Part shown: positions 44,827 through 57,097 of the stretch, piece after piece
Position numbering within the stretch: position 1 is the first letter of the stretch
How the letters are laid out: each line of letters opens with the position of its first letter
DNA from: Dactylis glomerata
Lineage: Eukaryota > Streptophyta > Magnoliopsida > Poales > Poaceae
Reading direction: 5' to 3'
Assembly: GCA_007115705.1 (NCBI GenBank)
Contig: QXEO01000464.1
Location: 3,211,716-3,275,715 of the forward strand
DNA: 64,000 nucleotides
Notes under the pieces: generated by a model
Told to the model about the DNA's origin: nothing
Databases searched by the model: none
Seen by the model: the letters and a program-made list of their open reading frames with translations, nothing else
Program-made: the position numbers and the translations under genes

Positions 44827-46459
44827 TGATGCGTGGTAAATGACCAGCCCGTTGGGAACCCCAAGAGGAAGGTATGATGAGTATAGTAGCTCGTTTTCCC
44901 TCAGTTAGAAACCAAGGTTTATCGTTCAGGAGAAAAGCAGACAAATGACAGCTGAAGGTGATGCTTGCTAGTTTGCGACAGCAGCGGACAATTTATATAT
45001 GGCGCCTCGTCCAAGCTTTGCTTGCTAGCTGCAACGTGGAACCTGCACACACACAAACAAATACTTTGCTCCCAACTTACGATGAGGTTGTCAATCTCAC
45101 CGGTTTGCTTGAAACAAAGGTTATGAGTGTATCGAGTGGAAAACAGTAATAGTATGCGAGTAAAGTAAACAGTGCGGGAAAAGTAAACAGGTGATTGCAA
45201 TATGATTAAAATAGGACCGGGGTCCACAGTTCACTAGTGGTGTCTCTCCATAGATAAAATAACATGTTGGGTAAACAAATTACAGTTGGGCAATTGATAG
45301 AATAAAGATAACGTGATATGTCAAGAAGATCACTATGAGATTTACTCTGGGCATTACAACAAAATACATAGACCGCCATCCAACTGCATCTATGACTAAT
45401 AATCCACCCTCGGGGATATCAATCCGAACACCCCAAAAGTATTAAGTTGCGAACAACAGATAATTGCATTAAGCAAAGTGTGTAATGTAAACAAAGCATA
45501 TGCCCTTGAGCATATGAATGTTGTTTTCTCCCTAGTAGCAACAGCACATCTACCACCTTAGAGGTTTCTGTCACTCCCCCAGGTGAAATAGAGACATGAA
45601 CCCACTATCGAGCATAAATACCCCCTCTTGGAGTCACTAGCAACTACTCGGCCAAGATAGCTACTAACAACGGAGAGCATGCAAGATCATAAACAACATA
45701 GAGATAACAAAAGATATAATTCAGTACAGCAACTTAATCATAAACACCAATATTCATCGGATCCCAACAAACCAACATCATAGAATTACATAACGGTGAT
45801 CTCAATCATGTAGGGCAGCTCATGAGATCTAAACATGAAGCACATGGAGGAGAAGACAACCATCTAGCTACTGCTATGGACCCATAGTCCAAGGTAGACT
45901 ACTCACTCATCGCTCCGGAGGCAAGCATGGCGATGAAGAAGACCTCCGGTGGCGATTCCCCTCTCCGGCAGGGTGCCGGGAAGAGCTTCTGGACCCTCCC
46001 GATCTTCGGGTCGACGGCGGCGGTGGATCGCGATGTGTTCTGGAAAATTGATCGGGTACTTAGGTTTTTTCCATCGGGGGGTACTTATAGGCGAAGGGGC
46101 GTCGTCAGAGGTGGAGCCAGGCTCCCTCACATAGGGGTGGCGCGGCCAGGGGCCTGGCCACGCCGGCCCTATGTGTGGGGCCCTGGTGGCCCCTCTCCGT
46201 CTCTCCTTCGGATGTCTGGAAGCTTCCGGGAAAAATAAGACTTCAGGAACTTGTTTCGTCCAATTCCGAGAATATTTCCTGTGTATCACTTCTGAAACAC
46301 AAAAACAGCAGAAAACAGGAAACTGGCACTGTGGCACTTGTTAATAGGTTAGTTCCGGAAAATGCATAAAAATGCCACTAAGTGTAACGAAACAATATGC
46401 AAATGGTGTAAAAACAAGCATGGAGCATCAAAAATTATAGATACGTTTGAGACGTATCA
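44827..46459 (-). repeat. S3 3' LTR (1633 bp)
   Basis: It starts tgatgcgtggtaaatg and ends gagacgtatca. It is the same length as 51650-53282. In the element's own sense it begins TGATACGTCTC. Confidence 0.95.
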
Positions 46460-46476
46460 AGCATCCCCAAGCTTAA
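46460..46476 (-). other. Polypurine tract of S3
   Basis: agcatccccaagcttaa on the plus strand; ttaagcttggggatgct in element sense. Confidence 0.8.
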
Positions 46477-49390
46477 CTCCTGCTCGTCCTCGAGTAGGTA
46501 AGTGATAACAAAAAGAATAATTTTTGAGGTGACATGCACCTACACAATCTTGATCATAAATGTAAGCATTGGCGAGCTGGGATCAATAGAACTTAAAACA
46601 TGGGCATGAAAGATATAATCATGACAATAAGAACTTAGCAACCATGTTGTAAACATGCAAATGAACACAAACAAAAGATCATGATAATGAAACAATGAAA
46701 GTCAAACGTGTGTTCAAATCATAAGGAAAAACATACAAGTGGTTTTCAGCTTGTCCTTCAAAGAGAGCAAAACATAAATGCATAGGACACCTTGAAGTTT
46801 AAGAGGGCGACTAGATACAAATAATTTAAGAACAAGTGAAACCAATCATCATGAATCAATCAATGAACTTTGGGACAATGCATATCACACTAAGAATGAC
46901 AACTATGCTCTCTTAATGGTGCATAAAGAAAGAAGGTGGTGACTCAACATAAAAGTAAAAGAAAGGCCCTTCGTAGAGGGAAGCAGTGATTGCAAGTTTT
47001 ATAACCTTCAAAAATTATGGTACTTACCGGCTTTGAGCTCTCATTGCCCCCATCATAAGCATCTTGAATGGTTAAAGTTAATGCGAGAACAATTATGATG
47101 CATATGCTTGACAAATCATAAGTTGAAGACCTCGTGCCCCGTGAATACGAGTACCCAAACCTCATGCTACTTTACTTAGAGTCCCAAGCAAGGCTCTTGT
47201 CATTGTAAATATATGTGTATCATTGAGAACCGCCAATGGGGTACCTCCGTGCCCGATGACATGGAACAAGCCCACACCAAAATGACAGGACAAGCAGACA
47301 ATGAACACCTCGACATCTCTTTTATTTGCTATATTGTTTAGCTTTTTATTGTGAGATGCGTCGTCGAATGTTCACCATGGGTATGCTGCAAATTTCCACC
47401 ATGAATTATGCATGGCTTAGATTGGCGGCCCGGCGTTTCCCTAACACATATAAAAACTCCATGATCCTCACAAGATTCCCAACTCATTTCACACCGCGGG
47501 CCTCCATAAACAAAAGATCACGATATCAACTCAAATAAGAAAGTGCAATGTTGAAAGCTTGCCCCATGACAGCATGGCTGGGCTAGAATCCAACTTACAA
47601 CTTGCAAGCATAACAACTCAACATAAAAGACCACAATGTCAAAATTTTAGAACAGGAAAAAGTAAAGTGTGCCTTCCGGTTCGTGAGAGCTTTACTGACC
47701 GAATTTCGCATAACACTGGCAAGAGTTTAATTTGAAGAGAATATAAAAGCAAGTCAAATTTACTTGGAATAGCAAATTGCTAGTAGGTATGTATGGTGGA
47801 CACTTTGGAAAACTTTGGCTTTTAGGAGTTGGATGCACGAGTAGAGCTCATACTCAGTACAAGGCGAGGGCTAGCAAAAGACTGGGAGCGACCAACTAAG
47901 AGAGCAATAATGGCCATAATCATGCAAAGCGACAAAGCGACATTAAAAGAAGCATAAGATGGCATCAAAAGTCAAAAACTAAATGATCATGAAGGCTAAT
48001 GGCGACTTTGTAAGAGTCTAACATGTGTGAGCATGCGCCAGGTCAACCCAAATAAAGCATCAAGGAGAAAACCAAAATAATGCTTCCATACAATAAAAAC
48101 AACGCATGATTTTTTCAAAGGCTCATTAAGCAATCTCAGTTATTTGAGACAAGTCATGCTACAGCAAAACCACTAAGCATACTATCAAAAAGACATCAAG
48201 CATGACATGAAAAAGCCTAAGCCGCAGTCTACACAAGCTCCTTCTTGTACCACTATTTTGCACAAAGCTTTTTCTCTTTTCCAACACCATTTGAAATTTT
48301 TATAAACACCTCTTTTGATGAAAACCAATTAAGATCAGAGGCAAAAATACACCTTGATGAAAAGATATGACAAGGTCTGAACGCAAATCAAGGCGAAAAC
48401 GAAAACCAAAAGCAGTAGCAGAAAAAGTAGAAGGCTCGATTTTTAATAAGAGTGAAAACTAGAGCATTCTTTGCAAACGAAAACGAGTACATCTCCTCCA
48501 AAGGAAATTTGTTGGGGTCCAACCATTTATTGCAGCAAACAAACTAACTAAGAAAACTAAAACAACTGATGCTCCAAGAAAAACACATAGTGCATGAAGC
48601 AATAAAAATATAGTGTCTTTAAAGGTGACCTGATTTTTGCCGATGAAGAAGGGGTGCCTCGGGGGCATCCCCAAGCTTTGACGCTTGTACTTCTTGGATA
48701 TTTCTTGGGGTGATGCATGGGCATCCCCAAGCTTGAGCTTTTGTCCATTCTTCAACTCATCTCATCATTCTCCAATCCCTACACTTGAAAACTTCCTTCA
48801 TACAAAACTAAACACAATTCTATTAGCAACATTAGTGTAAGCATAAAATATATTCAACCTCTTTTAGCTTCAGGTTTCAACCCAAAACCACCACATATAA
48901 AGTATATACTACTGTAGCAACTTCCACAAGAGTTCCATGATAAAAAAGAACTCAAAAGAAAGCGATAAAGTGGCAAAAACAAATACTGGCAGAAATCTGT
49001 CAAAACTGAACAGCTGACAAAGGACGAATTTTTGAAAGGTTTTCTGTTGCTCAAATCAAAAAGTGTTCAACTAACAAAAGTTTGGATATAACCTGGGGCA
49101 TATGCACAAGAAATCGCAGGTCCAAAAGATAAACAGAGAATTTATACGAATTTTTACGGTGCAGCACCGAAAACAGTTTCAGGACAGCAACAACCCCAAA
49201 TCTTTACCTCGCTCAAATTAGAGGCTTCTCTTGGCACAAAAACGAAATAAACAAGATAAGGAGTGGTAATTACAGTAGTAATAACTTCCAAGACTCAAAT
49301 AAGAGAAAAAATACTGAAAAGAAAACATTGGGTTATCTCCCAAGAGTGCTTTTCTTTAACGCCTTTGAGCTAGGCGCAGAAAATTGCGAA
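46477..49390 (-). other. S3 2.9-kb non-coding block between gag-protease and PPT
   Basis: This is where pol would be expected, but no RT, RNase H or integrase motif is found. It is colinear with the S1 and S2 interiors. PPT-like gcatccccaagctt occurs at 48665-48678 and 48721-48734. Confidence 0.7.
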
Positions 49391-51453
49391 TCAAGTAATA
49401 TCAAGTGATGAAGCATCAAGCTCATAATTTGCTCTAAGAATAGAGTCAAAAAGCAATTTCTTTCTTTTCCTAGGGAAGTGTTCCATACCTTTCTTTAGTG
49501 GGAATTGATATTTGATAGTGCCTTCCCTCATATCAATGATGGCACCTACAGTTCGAAGAAAAGGTCTTCCCAAAATAATAGGACATGAAGCATGGCATTC
49601 AACGTCCATAACAAGAAATCAACAGGAACAAGGTTATTGTTAACCACAATTAGAACATCATTAATCCTTCCCAAAGGTTTCTTCTTAGCAACATCAGCAA
49701 TAGGAACATCAAAATAACATTTTTCAAGCGGTGGTAAATCAAGCATGTCATAAATCTTCCTAGGCATGATAGAAATACTAGCACCTAGATCACATAAAGC
49801 ATGGAAATCATAACCATTAACATGCATATCAATGATGGGTTCCCAACCATCTTCTAACTTCTTGGGAACAGAGGCTTTTTGCTTCAACTTTTCATCCCTA
49901 ATTTTTATGAGAGCATTGGTAATATGCTTAGTAAAAGCAATATTTAAAGAACTAGCATTGGGAGTCAAAGCAAGCTTTTGCAAGAACAAAATAACTTCGG
50001 ATATATTGCAGCCATCAACATCAAAATCATTAAAACAAGTAGAGCTATCATCTCCCACACTCCGAAAAATTTCAGCACTCTTTTGAGAAAAAGTTTTGGC
50101 AGTTTTAGGCTTTTTAACACAAGGAGTGGGAGTTTTCTCTACACCAATCAAAGTGAGAGGATTGTTATCAGTAGGAGAAACATCATTAGAGGTAGTAATG
50201 GTACATACCTTCATTTCTCTAGCCATCTCATCTTCTCTTTCCCACCTGGCATGCAATTCCGCTAACAATCTAATATTTTCATCAATTCCAACTTGGATAG
50301 CATTAGCGGTAGCAACAACATTGCTCACTTTCACATCATTAGGAAACACTTTTAATTTCAGAAGTTCAACATCATGAGCAAGGCTATCAACCTTGGAAGC
50401 AAGAATATTAATTTTGCCTAACTTTTCCTCAACAGACTTATTAAAAGCAGTTTGCTTACCGATGAAGTCCTTGAGCATTACCTCAAGCTCGGAGGGCGCG
50501 GCCCTAGTGTTGTTGTAGGAGTTACAATAAGAATTACCATAACCATTACCATTGGTAGAAGGATACGGCCTATAATTGTTACTAGCAAAATTATTCCTAT
50601 AAGCATTGTTATTAAAATTATTGTTCCTAATGAAATTCACATCAACATGCTCTTCTTGAGCAACCAAAGAGGCCAAAGGAACATTACTAGGATCAACATG
50701 AGTCCTATCATTAGCAAGCATAGCCATAATGGTATCAATCTTATCATTCAAGGAAGAGGTTTCCTCAACAGAATTTACCTTCTTACCTTGTGGAGCTCTC
50801 TCGGTGTGCCATTCGGAATAATTTACCATCATGTTGTCGAGTAGCTTTGATGTGGCGCCCAATGTAAGGGACATAAAAGTGCCTCCAGCAGCTGAATCGA
50901 GTAGGTTTCTTGAAGAAAAATTCAGTCCTGCATAAAAAGTTTGGATAATCATCCAAGTAGTCAGTCCATGAGTGGGGCAATTCTTTACCATAGATTTCAT
51001 TCTTTCCCAAGCTTGAGCAACATGTTCATTATCAAACTGAGTAAACTTCATAATATTGCTGCGCAAAGCTATATTCTTAGCAGGAGGATAGTATCTACCA
51101 ATAAAAGCATCCTTACACTTAGCCCATGAATCAATACTATTCTTAGTCAAAGACAGCAACCAATCTTTAGCTTTTCCTCTCAAAGAAAAAGGAAACAACT
51201 TGAGCTTAATAATATCACTATCAACATCCTTATATTTCTGCATCTCACATAGCTCAACAAAATTGTTGAGATGAGCTGCAGCATCTTCAGTACTAGTACC
51301 AGAAAATTGCTCTTTCGTAACAAGGTTCAACAAAGCAGGCTTAATCTCATAAAAGGTGGTAGCAGGAACAGGTGGTGCAATAGGAGTGCAGATAAAATCA
51401 CCATTGTTTGTGCTAGTAAAGTCACACAACTTGGTGTTTTCAAGATTGGCCAT
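49391..51453 (-). CDS. gag-pro: S3 Gag-protease, with one 1-nt deletion
   Basis: The ATG at 51453 (MANLEN) is preferred over an upstream in-frame codon. The gag core lies at about residues 40-235 (TKEQFSGTSTEDAAAHL, LRGKAKDWLL, AWERMKSMVKNCP). An Asn/Tyr-rich stretch, coiled coil and a Thr/Lys-rich spacer follow. The protease has ALCDLGASISIMP near 49776-49795 and, after a frame change, PIILGRPFLRT near 49560-49580. Near 49610 one base is missing relative to the expected frame, so the open frame runs to 49546 and the true protease end lies in the frame of 49391-49609. No slippery heptamer is visible there, so I read it as a mutation. The protein ends at 49391 with no pol. Confidence 0.85.
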
Positions 51454-51625
51454 TTCAGCAAAACGAAAGTAAACAAGTAAAAACAACTACCAAGGATTCT
51501 AATTTTTTTTGGGTTTTTGATATAAAAGCAATGCAGGTAAAATAAATAAAGTAAAGCAAAACAATAACAAAGTAAAGAATGTGTGTGCGAAAAACTCCCC
51601 TCGCAGAAGTCTTCCACTTTTCCCC

Positions 51626-51638
51626 GGCAACGGCGCCA
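51626..51638 (-). other. Primer binding site of S3 (tRNA-Asp type)
   Basis: ggcaacggcgcca on the plus strand, TGGCGCCGTTGCC in element sense, 11 bp from the 5' LTR. Confidence 0.85.
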
Positions 51639-51649
51639 GAAAAAGAGCT

Positions 51650-53282
51650 TGATGCGTGGTAAATGACCAGCCCGTTGGGAACCCCAAGAGGAAGGTATGA
51701 TGAGTATAGTAGCTCGTTTTCCCTCAGTTAGAAACCAAGGTTTATCGTTCAGGATAAAAGCAGACAAATGACAGCTGAAGGTGATGCTTGCTAGTTTGCG
51801 ACATCAGCGGACAATTTATATATGGCGCCTCGTCCAAGCTTTGCTTGCTAGCTGCAACGTGGAACCTGCACACACACAAACAAATACTTTGCTCCCAACT
51901 TACGATGAGGTTGTCAATCTCACCGGTTTGCTTGAAACAAAGGTTATGAGTGTATCGAGTGGAAAACAGTAATAGTATGCGAGTAAAGTAAACAGTGCGG
52001 GAAAAGTAAACAGGTGATTGCAATATGATTAAAATAGGACCGGGGTCCACAGTTCACTAGTGGTGTCTCTCCATAGATAAAATAACATGCTGGGTAAACA
52101 AATTACAGTTGGGCAATTGATAGAATAAAGATAACGTGATATGTCAAGAAGATCACTATGAGATTTACTCTGGGCATTACAACAAAATACATAGACCGCC
52201 ATCCAACTGCATCTATGACTAATAATCCACCATCGGGGATATCAATCCGAACACCCCAAAAGTATTAAGTTGCGAACAACAGATAATTGCATTAAGCAAA
52301 GTGTGTAATGTAAACAAAGTATATGCCCTTGAGCATATGAATGTTGTTTTCTCCCTAGTAGCAACAGCACATCTACCACCTTAGAGGTTTCTGTCACTCC
52401 CCCAGGTGAAATAGAGACATGAACCCACTATCGAGCATAAATACCCCCTCTTGGAGTCACTAGCAACTACTCGGCCAAGATAGCTACTAACAACGGAGAG
52501 CATGCAAGATCATAAACAACATAGAGATAACAAAAGATATAATTCAGTACAGCAACTTAATCATAAACACCAATATTCATCGGATCCCAACAAACCAACA
52601 TCATAGAATTACATAACGGTGATCTCAATCATGTAGGGCAGCTCATGAGATCTAAACATGAAGCACATGGTGGAGAAGACAACCATCTAGCTACTGCTAT
52701 GGACCCATAGTCCAAGGTAGACTACTCACTCATCGCTCCGGAGGCAAGCATGGCGATGAAGAAGACCTCCGGTGGCGATTCCCCTCTCCGGCAGGGTGCC
52801 GGGAAGAGCTTCTGGACCCTCCCGATCTTCGGGTCGACGGCGGCGGCGGATCGCGATGTGTTCTGGAAAATTGATCGGGTACTTAGGTTTTTTCCGTCGG
52901 GGGGTACTTATAGGCGAAGGGGCGTCGTCAGAGGTGGAGCCAGGCTCCCTCACACAGGGGTGGCGCGGCCAGGGGCCTGGCCGCGCCGGCCCTATGTGTG
53001 GGGCCCTGGTGGCCCCTCTCCGTCTCTCCTTCGGATGTCTGGAAGCTTCCGGGAAAAATAAGACTTCCGGAACTTGTTTCGTCCAATTCCGAGAATATTT
53101 CCTGTGTATCACTTCTGAAACACAAAAACAGCAGAAAACAGGAAACTGGCACTGTGGCACTTGTTAATAGGTTAGTTCCAGAAAATGCATAAAAATGCCA
53201 CTAAGTGTAACGAAACAATATGCAAATGGTGTAAAAACAAGCATGGAGCATCAAAAATTATAGATACGTTTGAGACGTATCA
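51650..53282 (-). repeat. S3 5' LTR (1633 bp)
   Basis: It matches 44827-46459 with about 12 mismatches by eye. A TATA-like cttatagg lies near 52908. It ends gagacgtatca and is followed by catat. Confidence 0.95.
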
Positions 53283-53289
53283 CATATCA

Positions 53290-54948
53290 GTTATCACTTA
53301 CCTACTCGAGGACGAGCAGGAGTTAAGCTTGGGGATGCAGATACGTTGCAAATGTATCTATAATTTTTGATGCTCCATGCTTGTTTTACACCAATTGCTT
53401 TATGTTTTGTTTACACTTCGTGGCATTTTTATGTATTTTCTGGAACTAACCTATTAACAAGATGCCACAATTCCTGTTCCTGTTTTCTGCTGTTTTTCTA
53501 TTCCAGATTATTACTGAAGGAAGTATTCTCGGAATTGGACAAAATAAAAGCCAGAGTGCCTATTTTCCTGACATGTTCACGGAGTCCAAAGGAGAGACAG
53601 AGATGGGCAACAAGCCGGCCACACCTAGTGGTGGCGCGGCCCCCCTCCTGGTCGTGCCGCCCCATGGTGTGGGCCCCTCGGGCGCCCACCGACCTCGCCC
53701 TTCCGCCTATAAATTCACTTTCTTGGGAAAACCCTAAAGGCCCGAGCCTCCATCCATGAAAAGTACTGTAGCCGCCGCCGTCGTTGACCCTAGTTTGGGA
53801 GGGTTCTGAAGTTCTTCCGGCACCCTGTCGAAGAGGGGAATCATCACCGGAGGCCTTCTTCATCGCCATGCCTGCCTCTGGAGTGATGCGTGAGTAGTTT
53901 ATCTTTGGACTATGGGTCCATAGCAGTAGCTAGATGTTTATCTTATCCTATTTGCGCCACCATGTATTGATCTTGTGAGCTGCTTAACATGATCAAGATC
54001 ATCTTATTGTAATACTACATGTTGTGTTTGTTGGGATCTGATGAATATTGAGTACTATGCCAAGTTGATTATTGATCTATCATGTCTATGTAATTTGTGA
54101 TCTTGCATGCTTTCCGTTGCAAGTAGATGCTTTGGCCAAGTAGATGCTTGTGACTCCAAGAGGGAGTATTTATGCTCGATAGTGGGTTCATGCCTCTAGT
54201 AATCTGGGAGAGTGACAATAACTTCTAAGGTTGTAGATGTGTTGTTGCTACTAGGGAGATAACAACAATCTTTTGTTTAAGGATAATTGTATTGTTTATA
54301 TTACACACTTTGCTTAATGCGATAATCTGTTGCTTGCAACTAAATATCCAAAGGTTGTTCGAATGATATCCTAAAGGTGGATTATATATTAGTCGTAGAT
54401 GCAGTTGGATTACGGTCTATGTATCATGTTGTAATGCCCAAATGAATCTCATAGTGATCTTCATGACATGTACATGCATTGTTATGCATTTTCTATTTGT
54501 CAATTGCCCAACTGTAATTTGTTCACCCAGCATGTTATTTATCTTTATGGAGAGACACCTCTAGTGAACTGTGGACCCCGGTCCATTCTTTTACATTATA
54601 CCATCTACTGCAAACACTGTTTACTTTCCGCAAGTACTATTTCATTTTACTGCAAACAAACATCTCTTTCCATACAATACGTTTAATCCTTTATTTTCAG
54701 CAAAACCAGTGAGATTGACAACCTCACTGTAAGTTGGGGCAAAGTATTTTGGTTGTGTTGTGTGCAGGTTCCACGTTGTTGTTGACGCCGGTAGTGTGCC
54801 CTGCCAAAGTTAGCTAGCATCAACCTTCAGAAGTGATTTCTTTCTCCTACTGGTCGATTAAACTTTGATTTCATGCTGAGGGAAAACTTACTGCTGTGCT
54901 CATCATACCTTTCTCTTGGGGTTTCCCAATGGGTCCTGTAAGACATCA
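53290..54948 (+). mobile_element. S4: 3' end of an Athila-type element, plus strand
   Basis: It begins inside the element with gttatcacttacctactcg, then PPT gttaagcttggggatgc (53322-53338) and the full 3' LTR (53339-54948, about 1610 bp, ending gtaagacatca). The LTR start reads agatacg instead of tgatacg. A TATA-like cctataaatt is near 53706. Its 5' part is cut off by S2 and not found here. It lies directly inside the CACTA transposase frame. Confidence 0.85.
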
Positions 54949-56415
54949 CTAGGCTGACCGACGCTCTGGAGAGTTCATTAAAGGTGTGCATTCTTTTCTC
55001 AATGTGGCTGAGGCAAACAAGCGGAATGGTTTTATGTGTTGTTCATGCGGTGTTTGTCGGAATGAGAAGGATTACCCATCCTCAAAGACCCTTCACATCC
55101 ACCTGTTCCGGTTCGGTTTCATGTTCGGCTATAATTATTGGACCAAGCATGGAGAAAGAGGGGTTATGATAGAAGACAACAATGAAGAAGAGAATGATAA
55201 TAACTATCATGTGTACCGTGAAACCACTGATACTGCAATGGAAGACAATGAAGAAGAAGAAGGTGAAGAATGGGCCTCCAATATGCTCGCTGATGATCTT
55301 GGTCATGTCATTGCTGATGCACAGATAGACTGCAAAAGTGAAAAGGAGAGGGAGAAGTTGGAGCGCATGTTAGATGATCACAAAAATAATTTTTACCCAA
55401 ATTGCAAAGACGGCCAAAAAAAGCTGGGTAGCACGCTGGAATTGCTGTAATGGAAGGCAGAGACTGGTTTATCTGACAAGGGATTTGAAAAGTTGCTGAA
55501 AATTGTGAAGAAGATGCTTCCAAAGGATAACAAATTGCCCGCCAGTACGTACGAAGCAAAGAAGATTGTCTGCCCTCTAGGATTGTAGGTACAAAAGATA
55601 CATGCATGCCCTAATGACTGCATCCTCTACCGCGGTGAGAAGTACGAGAATTTAAATGCATGCCCGGTATTTAGTGCTTTTTGGTATAAGATCAAGCGAG
55701 ATGACCATGGTGATGTTGAGGGTGAGCGCCCCAAGAAGAGGGTTCCTGCCAAGACGATGTGGTATGCTCCTATAATACCACGGTTGAAATGTTTGTTCAG
55801 AAACAAAGAGCATACCAAGTTGTTGTGGTGGCACAAAGAAGACCGTAAGAGTGACGTGATATTGAAACACCCCGCTGATGGATCGCAGTGGAGAAAAATC
55901 GAGAGAGAGTTCCCGGACTTTACAGATGACGCACGGAACTTAAGGTTTGGTCTAAGTACAGATGGCATGAATCCTTTTGGGGAGCAGAGCTGCAGTCATA
56001 GCACCTGACCTGTGACTCTATGTATTTATAACCTTCCTCCTTGGTTATGTATAAAGCGAAAGTTTATTATGATGTCAGTGCTCATCCAAGGCCCGAAGCA
56101 ACCTGGCAATGATATTGATATGTACCTAAGGCCATTAGTTGAAGAACTTCTACAGTTGTGGCAGAATGAAGGTGTATGTGTGTGGGATGAGTACAAACAA
56201 GAGGAATTTGATCTACGAGTGTTGCTGTTCGTGACCATCAATGATTGACATGCTCTTAGTAACCTTTCAGGACAGACAAACAAGGGATACAATGCATGCA
56301 CGCACTGTTTCGGTGAGATCGAAAGTATATATTTGGATAAAAGTAAGAAGGTGGTGTATCTGGTGCATCGTCGATTTCTTCCGCCCAAACATCAATTAAA
56401 GAAAAATCTCTCATG
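54949..56415 (+). pseudogene. CACTA (En/Spm) TNP2-type transposase fragment
   Basis: The frame is open from the S4 junction (ADRRSGEFIKGV). It carries the transposase-associated domain (FMCCSCGVCRN, then HLFRFGFMFGYNYWTKHGE) and, after an acidic stretch, the start of the TNP2 transposase (LRFGLSTDGMNPFGE, IQGPKQPGNDID, CTHCFGEIE). All recognisable parts are in one frame with stops at 55448 (TAA), 55586 (TAG), 56006 (TGA) and 56246 (TGA). The last two replace Trp codons of the family (TGG to TGA). The protein stops at the TGA near 56413; the catalytic remainder and the terminal repeats are not visible. Confidence 0.88.
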
Positions 56416-57097
56416 AATTGCGATTGTTTGTAAGTTGTTCAATTCATTGTCTGTAAGGTGGTATATTTGTGTCGAATATTTGTACGAGTTGGATTAGGAC
56501 TCTGAGTTATGATAGGTGTGGATAGGTATGAGTTGTGTTTAAGTCGGACACCAGTAGTCCGGGCCTTCGATATAATGAGGGGGGCACACCGTTGTAACCT
56601 ATGACGACTTGATAGCAACATGAGCGCAAGAGGAGCCGGCGGCTTGTACCGGCGACCAAAGCGGCTGGTGTTATGGTATCATAGGAAGAAGCGCCCGTAG
56701 TCATGCCCTGCAGATGTAGGCGTTGATCGCCGAACTACGTTACCAAATCTCGATATCGTTCATCGTACTGTGATTGCTTGTTCTTCGGTACATCAAATAT
56801 GCGCGGAGAACGATAACATGGAAGTAGTTCCCTTCTCGTCTCTCCCGGATATCGAAGACCACACTACATATACATTGTCCCTTCCGCTGCACTTTGCAAG
56901 ATGGGGCAATTGTCGTCGGCCCGATCGAAGCATGCCGGTACAAATATTCCGATATGACCAAAGCAATGCGACGAAAAGGTCGAGCGTCAGGCCTAATTTA
57001 TTCTGTTCCATGCCGTAGCGTGCAACTTATTGGAAAGAACGTTCCGATAATATATGGAGTTCACACGATATGCAGCTAGCTCTAGGTTCCAGCAAAT
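56416..57097. other. Unassigned sequence upstream of the receptor kinase
   Basis: I see no gene. A segment near 56690-56750 (gtcatgccctgcagatgtagg) recalls grass retrotransposon leader sequence, but I cannot name it. The last 100-200 bp should contain the promoter and 5' UTR of the lectin kinase; no convincing TATA box was picked. Confidence 0.4.

Larger units (their letters stand above)
44827..53282 (-). mobile_element. S3: complete non-autonomous Athila-type element (gag-protease only)
   Basis: Two 1633-bp LTRs (about 12 mismatches by eye, 0.7%), PPT, PBS and a perfect 5-bp target duplication, catat (44822-44826 and 53283-53287). It codes for Gag and a protease but has no reverse transcriptase, RNase H or integrase anywhere in its 8.5 kb. 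It is the youngest insertion of the nest by LTR identity. It must use enzymes of another element. Confidence 0.92.
39312..53289 (-). mobile_element. S2: Athila-type element, minus strand, hosting S3
   Basis: Parts: truncated 3' LTR (39312-39750), inverted PPT (39751-39767), internal region (39768-43188), inverted PBS with two transitions (43189-43201), 5' LTR (43212-44826 plus the last two bases at 53288-53289). S3 is inserted at 44826/44827. To the right follows gttat of S4. The left end is lost where the fragment 38968-39311 begins. No pol is present. Confidence 0.8.

Noticed and set aside
46477..49390. Envelope-like gene in S3
   Set aside because: No open frame with signal peptide and TM helix is found; the block is non-coding.
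49605..49615. Programmed frameshift in the S3 protease
   Set aside because: No slippery heptamer is visible; a one-base deletion explains the change more simply.
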